This document shows, one piece after another, positions 56,616-64,000 of a DNA stretch of 64,000 nucleotides (the first letter of the stretch is position 1; every line of letters starts with the position of its first letter). This DNA comes from Selaginella tamariscina. Taxonomy: Eukaryota; Streptophyta; Lycopodiopsida; Selaginellales; Selaginellaceae. The notes below the pieces were generated by a model. It was not told where the DNA came from, made no database searches, and saw only the letters and a list, made by a program, of their open reading frames with translations. The stretch is taken from NCBI GenBank assembly GCA_003024785.1, contig PUQB01000048.1, forward strand, positions 186,001 through 250,000, given 5' to 3'. The translations under genes were made by a program, and so were the position numbers.

Positions 56616-57300
56616 TAAGGAATGATTTCATTTGTAATTATGTTTGATAGTATTTTTAATTATTGTAAACTATTTTTACAACAAAGAATAATATGAATAT
56701 TCTAAGATATTTAAGGAATATTCCTTACTAAGTAAGAATTAATAATTAAAACTTAACTATTAATGCAATTTATTTTATATTCCCATTTTCAGGTATCATG
56801 CCCATTTTAGTTACAACGTGCATATTTATAATAAACAGTATTATAAATTCAAATGAACTAAAATATTAATTTTACAACTAACATTAAATATTAAAAATAC
56901 ATTTATATATATAATTACGTTAATATTTTAGCTTTTTATTTTTATTTTCTTAAGGAAACTATAAAATGGTTTGCTTGTGACATAAAATGAATGCTAGAAT
57001 GAATTTTTATGCCTTTTATTAATTGCAATAGAATTATTTTAAAATTATAGAAATATATTATTCTCTTTAATGTGAACTTAATTCAAATGGGTTAAGCATT
57101 CACTTCTTATGGTAACTTAATTGTTACAAGGCACATAAATCAATACTTTTATACACGTGGACAATTATCATGTGCCAACGTGGCTCACACGCGTTCCCAT
57201 GCATTTACATGGGACAAGTAGGTCTAGAGCATTTCCTCCTACATGGGAGCGATTGTTTCGTCAATGAAGAGGTACTTTGTTTTACTCCTAGTAATTCTTT
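56616..57300. other. AT-rich spacer
   Basis: AT-rich non-coding DNA. TATTCCCATTTTCAGGTATCATGCCC near 56780 resembles a segment at 19470, a short dispersed repeat. Confidence 0.5.
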
Positions 57301-57364
57301 CTCTCGCTAGGCGCCATTAGATTCTCCCCCATCTTTTGCTGTTACTTTCACTCTCACACAGCCA

Positions 57365-57640
57365 CGGTACCCCCATTGTCTCTGCTTCAAAGCCCTCATC
57401 CCCCTTCTCTCTCTTGGCTTCGTTCCACTCTCACATCGGCCACTCTGATTCAAAGCCGTCGTGTCCCCCTTCTCTCTCTTGGCTTCACTTCCCTTACTCC
57501 CACTCTCACATCGACCCACTCTGCTTCAATCCCCTCTTCTCTTTCTTGGCTTTACTTCCCTTGCTCGCACTCTCACAGCGGCACACTCTGCTTCAAAGCC
57601 CTCGTCCCCACCACCCTTATCTCCCTCCCCCCTTTCTCTC
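57365..57640 (+). repeat. Pyrimidine-rich tandem repeat in a probable 5' leader
   Basis: About four imperfect units of 65-75 bp contain CACTCTGCTTCAAAGCCCTC, CCCCCTTCTCTCTCTTGGCT and CACTCTCACATCG. They lie upstream of the small gene at 57949 and probably belong to its promoter or 5' untranslated region. Open frames across them are serine/proline/leucine-rich by composition in all three frames and are not convincing proteins. Confidence 0.7.
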
Positions 57641-57948
57641 ACACACAGTGTCACTTACTACTACTGAACATACCCATCAATCGCTTTGTCCCAATTCGCA
57701 TTGGGTTCTTACGGATTTTCGATTAGATTTCTTAGGTTGCAGGACAAGGCTTTTCCGTACTTGGGTTCCATCATATGGCCATGCATATGTGTTTTTGCAG
57801 AAAAACACTAAGGAGCTCTATTGTGGTTACTAGATCTCGCCTCTAGAGTTCAGTTTTCAGAGGTAATAAGGACACTTGCAGCGTGGATGTATACATGCAC
57901 ACACATGTCTTACACAATTATGGTGTTTGCTTTTGCAGCAACCTCTCG

Positions 57949-58374
57949 ATGAAGGCAAAAACGTGCTTTCAAAAGGTGAGGAGCCAAATGCACAAGCTCA
58001 AGCGGAAGCCCCATGGTAATGTGGTTACACTACGAGATAGGAACAACCGTATTGAGAAGAAATATGTCTTAGTGGACGAAGCGGGGAGAGGTCAATTCCT
58101 GCATGTGAAGGATCGGAATGGTAAAACGCTGAAATACATCAAGATGGAGGCCATGGGTTGGTTAATAGCTTGGGTACACAACAATCGGCCTTGGGTACAC
58201 GATCATAACGTGCACGATTGTGACGAGCCAATATCAAAGCTATATAGGTACCAAAACAGGGTTCATGTCATTAGGTGCGAGCGTGCGTGGGTTTTGGATG
58301 AGAAGGATGAGACATGGTTTGAGATGGCTTTCACTCGCACGCAGCTTATGCAAGAACAAGACGTAGATAGCTGA
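57949..58374 (+). CDS. Small unrecognised two-exon gene, 141 residues
   Basis: The coding exon starts at the ATG in CTCTCGATGAAGGC, ten bases after a 3' splice site (TTTTGCAG, 57938). The matching donor AGAG|GTAATAAG at 57863 makes a 76-nt intron in the leader. The product starts MKAKTCFQKVRSQMHKLKRK (very basic) and continues with LVDEAGRGQFLHVKDRNGKT, YIKMEAMGWLIAWVHNNRPW, then IRCERAWVLDEKDETWFEMA. It is tryptophan-rich at its centre. There is no signal peptide or membrane segment. I recognise no family. Lack of stops, a clean splice pair and a polyadenylation signal support a real gene; the basic N-terminus could target the nucleus, chloroplast or mitochondrion. Confidence 0.6.
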   Translation: MKAKTCFQKVRSQMHKLKRKPHGNVVTLRDRNNRIEKKYVLVDEAGRGQFLHVKDRNGKTLKYIKMEAMGWLIAWVHNNRPWVHDHNVHDCDEPISKLYRYQNRVHVIRCERAWVLDEKDETWFEMAFTRTQLMQEQDVDS

Positions 58375-58428
58375 AAACTTATGGTGATTATGGTGTAAAT
58401 AACAATTAGTATGTGTGTTTATGTTCTA

Positions 58429-58434
58429 AATAAA
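58429..58434 (+). terminator. Polyadenylation signal AATAAA
   Basis: AATAAA lies 55 bp after the stop of the small gene at 57949-58374, a usual spacing. Confidence 0.5.
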
Positions 58435-59062
58435 ATGTCCTTTTAAGCTAGTTAAATATACATATGTGTGACGCATCCTCGGATAACGAAACACGCATAT
58501 ATATATATATATTTTTATTTATTACTATCTCTCTATTTTCAGGTTTACTATATTCATGTTTTTAGGATAGTGGAAATTGTTCATGTCCATATTGGAGCTG
58601 TTGCGTTTACCTCACATATACACCGTATAAACATAATGACACATTGCATATGTATAATATATGAAGATATATGTATATTATGCTTGTATCTATGATGTAT
58701 GCTATGCGTATGTACATAATGTACCCCAATCATGTATATAGGCTTAAAACTAGTGTAAGCAGACATAATTATGTATATAGTATGAAATATGTGTGTATGT
58801 GTGTGCGCTTGTGGATGTAGATGCACAAATGGTCTTGCAAGGATGTTGATGCACCATGGAATCTTTGTGGAACGACTCAATAACAAGGAAACCATAATAA
58901 ATTATTGAATCATAACATTCAAAATTAGAAGAAGACTACTCTATAAAGGTATATTTATAACCCTTGAACTCTCTATTCCAAAGCTATAGAACTACTCCAT
59001 GTGTAATCAAATATTGGATGGACCCATCCACTATTTGGTGTTAAACGACCTTGACGAAGAAA
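58435..59062. other. Spacer with TA/TG microsatellites
   Basis: Non-coding DNA between convergent genes, with (AT)n near 58495-58512 and TATGTGTGTATGTGTGTGCG near 58785. Open frames here are repeat-coded. Confidence 0.6.
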
Positions 59063-62419
<3,357 letters not shown>

Positions 62420-62502
62420 AAAGAGGGGAGAAAAGCTCTCATGAGCGCTGCCATAGCTAGGAATCCCTTGAGAACAGAATAGGAAAATAATTAGGGCTTT
62501 GG

Positions 62503-62512
62503 GTATATAAAT
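62503..62512 (-). promoter_or_regulatory. TATA box of the GH9 gene
   Basis: On the minus strand TTTATATACCC lies about 85-90 bp upstream of the chosen ATG (62419), a normal spacing for a plant core promoter with a short leader. Confidence 0.5.
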
Positions 62513-62517
62513 GTGGT

Positions 62518-62535
62518 GACGTGGCTGGACACGTG
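62518..62535 (-). promoter_or_regulatory. G-box and second ACGT element upstream of GH9
   Basis: CACGTG (62530-62535) and another ACGT core (GACGTGGC, 62518-62525) lie about 10-25 bp upstream of the TATA box. In plants such sites bind bZIP or bHLH factors linked to light and hormone responses; use here is inferred. Confidence 0.45.
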
Positions 62536-64000
62536 GCCGTTCAAGACGTTCTTTAATAAGAGAAGCAGAAAAACACAATGAAAACCTCAATTTTATACTA
62601 TTACTCTTGGGGATATGTGCATCTACATTTAATGTATTTATTTTACATACGCTGCTGATAAACACGTAGGTACACACTCACACTATCAGAAGGTTCATTT
62701 TACATTTACATTTTTCATTTAACCATTTGTTAATATCTCAATATCCAATATACTTGATAATTATTAATTGTTTATGTTAACATACCCCTATTTTGAAACA
62801 TACAATCAACTATATATGTACAAGCATATGTAAATAAATTTTTTTCAAAGTTGTGTATACGTACCTATATAAGTGATAGTCTTATTAATTACTGATGATT
62901 AATTGTTAATATAAATATATTACTACTTCATTATATAAATTATGATTTTTACCTTGCTATTGAAAAACCTTGAATTTTAAGACCCTTTACGATATATATA
63001 TATAAAGAATAAACTTTATAATAAATACAAGTTAAATATAAAATATTTTTCAGGAATTGACTCTTTTATAAAAATTCTCGTAAATGCAACTATAGGCCTT
63101 AAATAAGATAACTGATTTAGTCTAAAAATATCCCGTGTACTATGTAAAAATTTATTAAAACAAGCTCGTTGAAGGCTCATGGACCATGTCTTGCATTGGT
63201 ATAATATACATCTTTATATGTCTACATAAAGACAAATATATTTACATGTTTATAATATTCATATTATTTAAATAATGGAGCATATTCTAGTCTCAAGTCG
63301 TCTTTTATTTATTGTTAAGATATGCTCATCATCCCATATCCTAGATTTACTAAACAAAGTTTAAAGTTAATGCTAAATTATTTAATTAATTTGAACCATA
63401 AATTTAGAGCATATTCTTAGGATATATTGCTTATGACAAGAAAAAAAAAGTCAAACACTAATGTTTGATTATTACACACTCTACGTGACAACATAAAAAG
63501 TGTCGTCTTCCGCATGAGCATCTCTTGCATTTCCTAAGCTTTATCCTGTAATTGTGAGTTTTTGGTATTTCTACCGCTCATATACATGTTTAAACTGAAT
63601 ATTTAATGGATGGGTATTAAGCGTGTTGATTTTAATTTTGAAAAAAAAAAGAAAAAAAAAAGCTATATACACATGCGTTACCTAAGGTAAAAGGTTTTTA
63701 AACTGATTATTTTGGTACATATAAAAAACTAAAGTTCACAATGATTTAATCTAAAAGGTTTTCGAATCATTTCTTTTGGTATAGATTAAAAACTAGAGTT
63801 TAAAATAGTTTAATCTAAATTGTATATTGGGATGCAATATAACTTACACGTGAAAACAATACTTTAGGTATGCATTCATTTATTTAGAATATATGGTTAA
63901 CCTCGCATGGACAAAAGTTCACATACGTCTAGTTGTTGAATATTGTGTATTGTAGAAGTCCAATTTTCTTTCTTCTTTCTTCTTTTTTTTGGTTTTAAAC
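62536..64000. other. AT-rich spacer
   Basis: AT-rich non-coding DNA with poly-A and poly-T runs. A CTAAAAGGTTTT-like unit is repeated near 63690-63800. Nothing else recognised. Confidence 0.55.

Noticed and set aside
57336-57833. 165-residue open frame upstream of the small gene
   Set aside because: All three frames are open because of the pyrimidine-rich tandem repeat; composition is serine/proline/leucine-rich without a domain.

Overview
The window looks like nuclear DNA of a land plant with a large, retrotransposon-filled genome. Evidence: a GH9 cellulase gene, an AUX1/LAX auxin-carrier pseudogene, oxidosqualene-cyclase exon pairs, plant-type TTTAGGG telomere-like repeats, Ty3/gypsy chromoviruses and a Mutator-like transposon with a SWIM-type transposase. 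Long CA/TA microsatellites fill introns and spacers. I cannot name the species; a seed-free plant (fern or lycophyte) or a gymnosperm would fit, but this is a guess.

Layout. 1-5106: two broken copies of one chromovirus family (GyA) in opposite orientations, one inserted into the other. 5107-6284: AT-rich spacer with a MITE-like inverted repeat. 6285-14344: an 8-kb Mutator-like element (MULE) with two divergent genes: on the minus strand an unfamiliar basic protein with a DGNHR motif, on the plus strand a transposase with zinc-finger, catalytic and SWIM regions. Between them lies a tandem array of 137-bp units, each with a TGCCGACTGA/TCAGTCGGCA inverted repeat. 14345-19039: AT-rich DNA with an interstitial telomere-like tract, two inverted copies of an oxidosqualene-cyclase exon pair, and a 961-bp internally deleted MULE with perfect 9-bp target duplications. 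19040-37764: a stack of at least seven LTR-element insertions from families GyA, GyB and a small third family; five insertions have recognisable target duplications. 37957-39190: last exons of an unrecognised plus-strand gene. 40865-42444: minus-strand AUX1/LAX pseudogene. 43027-44662: solo GyB-type LTR. 44663-46288: minus-strand remnant of family GyD. 46289-53323: GyC, a non-chromodomain Ty3 element with an RNase H domain and an unknown ORF in front of gag. 53324-58374: unfamiliar spliced coding remnants, a HAD-like ORF and a small two-exon gene with a repetitive leader. 59063-62419: an eight-exon minus-strand GH9 endo-beta-1,4-glucanase gene with a TATA box and G-box upstream. 62536-64000: AT-rich spacer.

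The host genes show no common pathway beyond belonging to plant wall and hormone families. Most of the window is a record of repeated transposon insertion. The MULE with its second gene and hairpin array, and the unusual domain order of GyC, are the best candidates for something undescribed.
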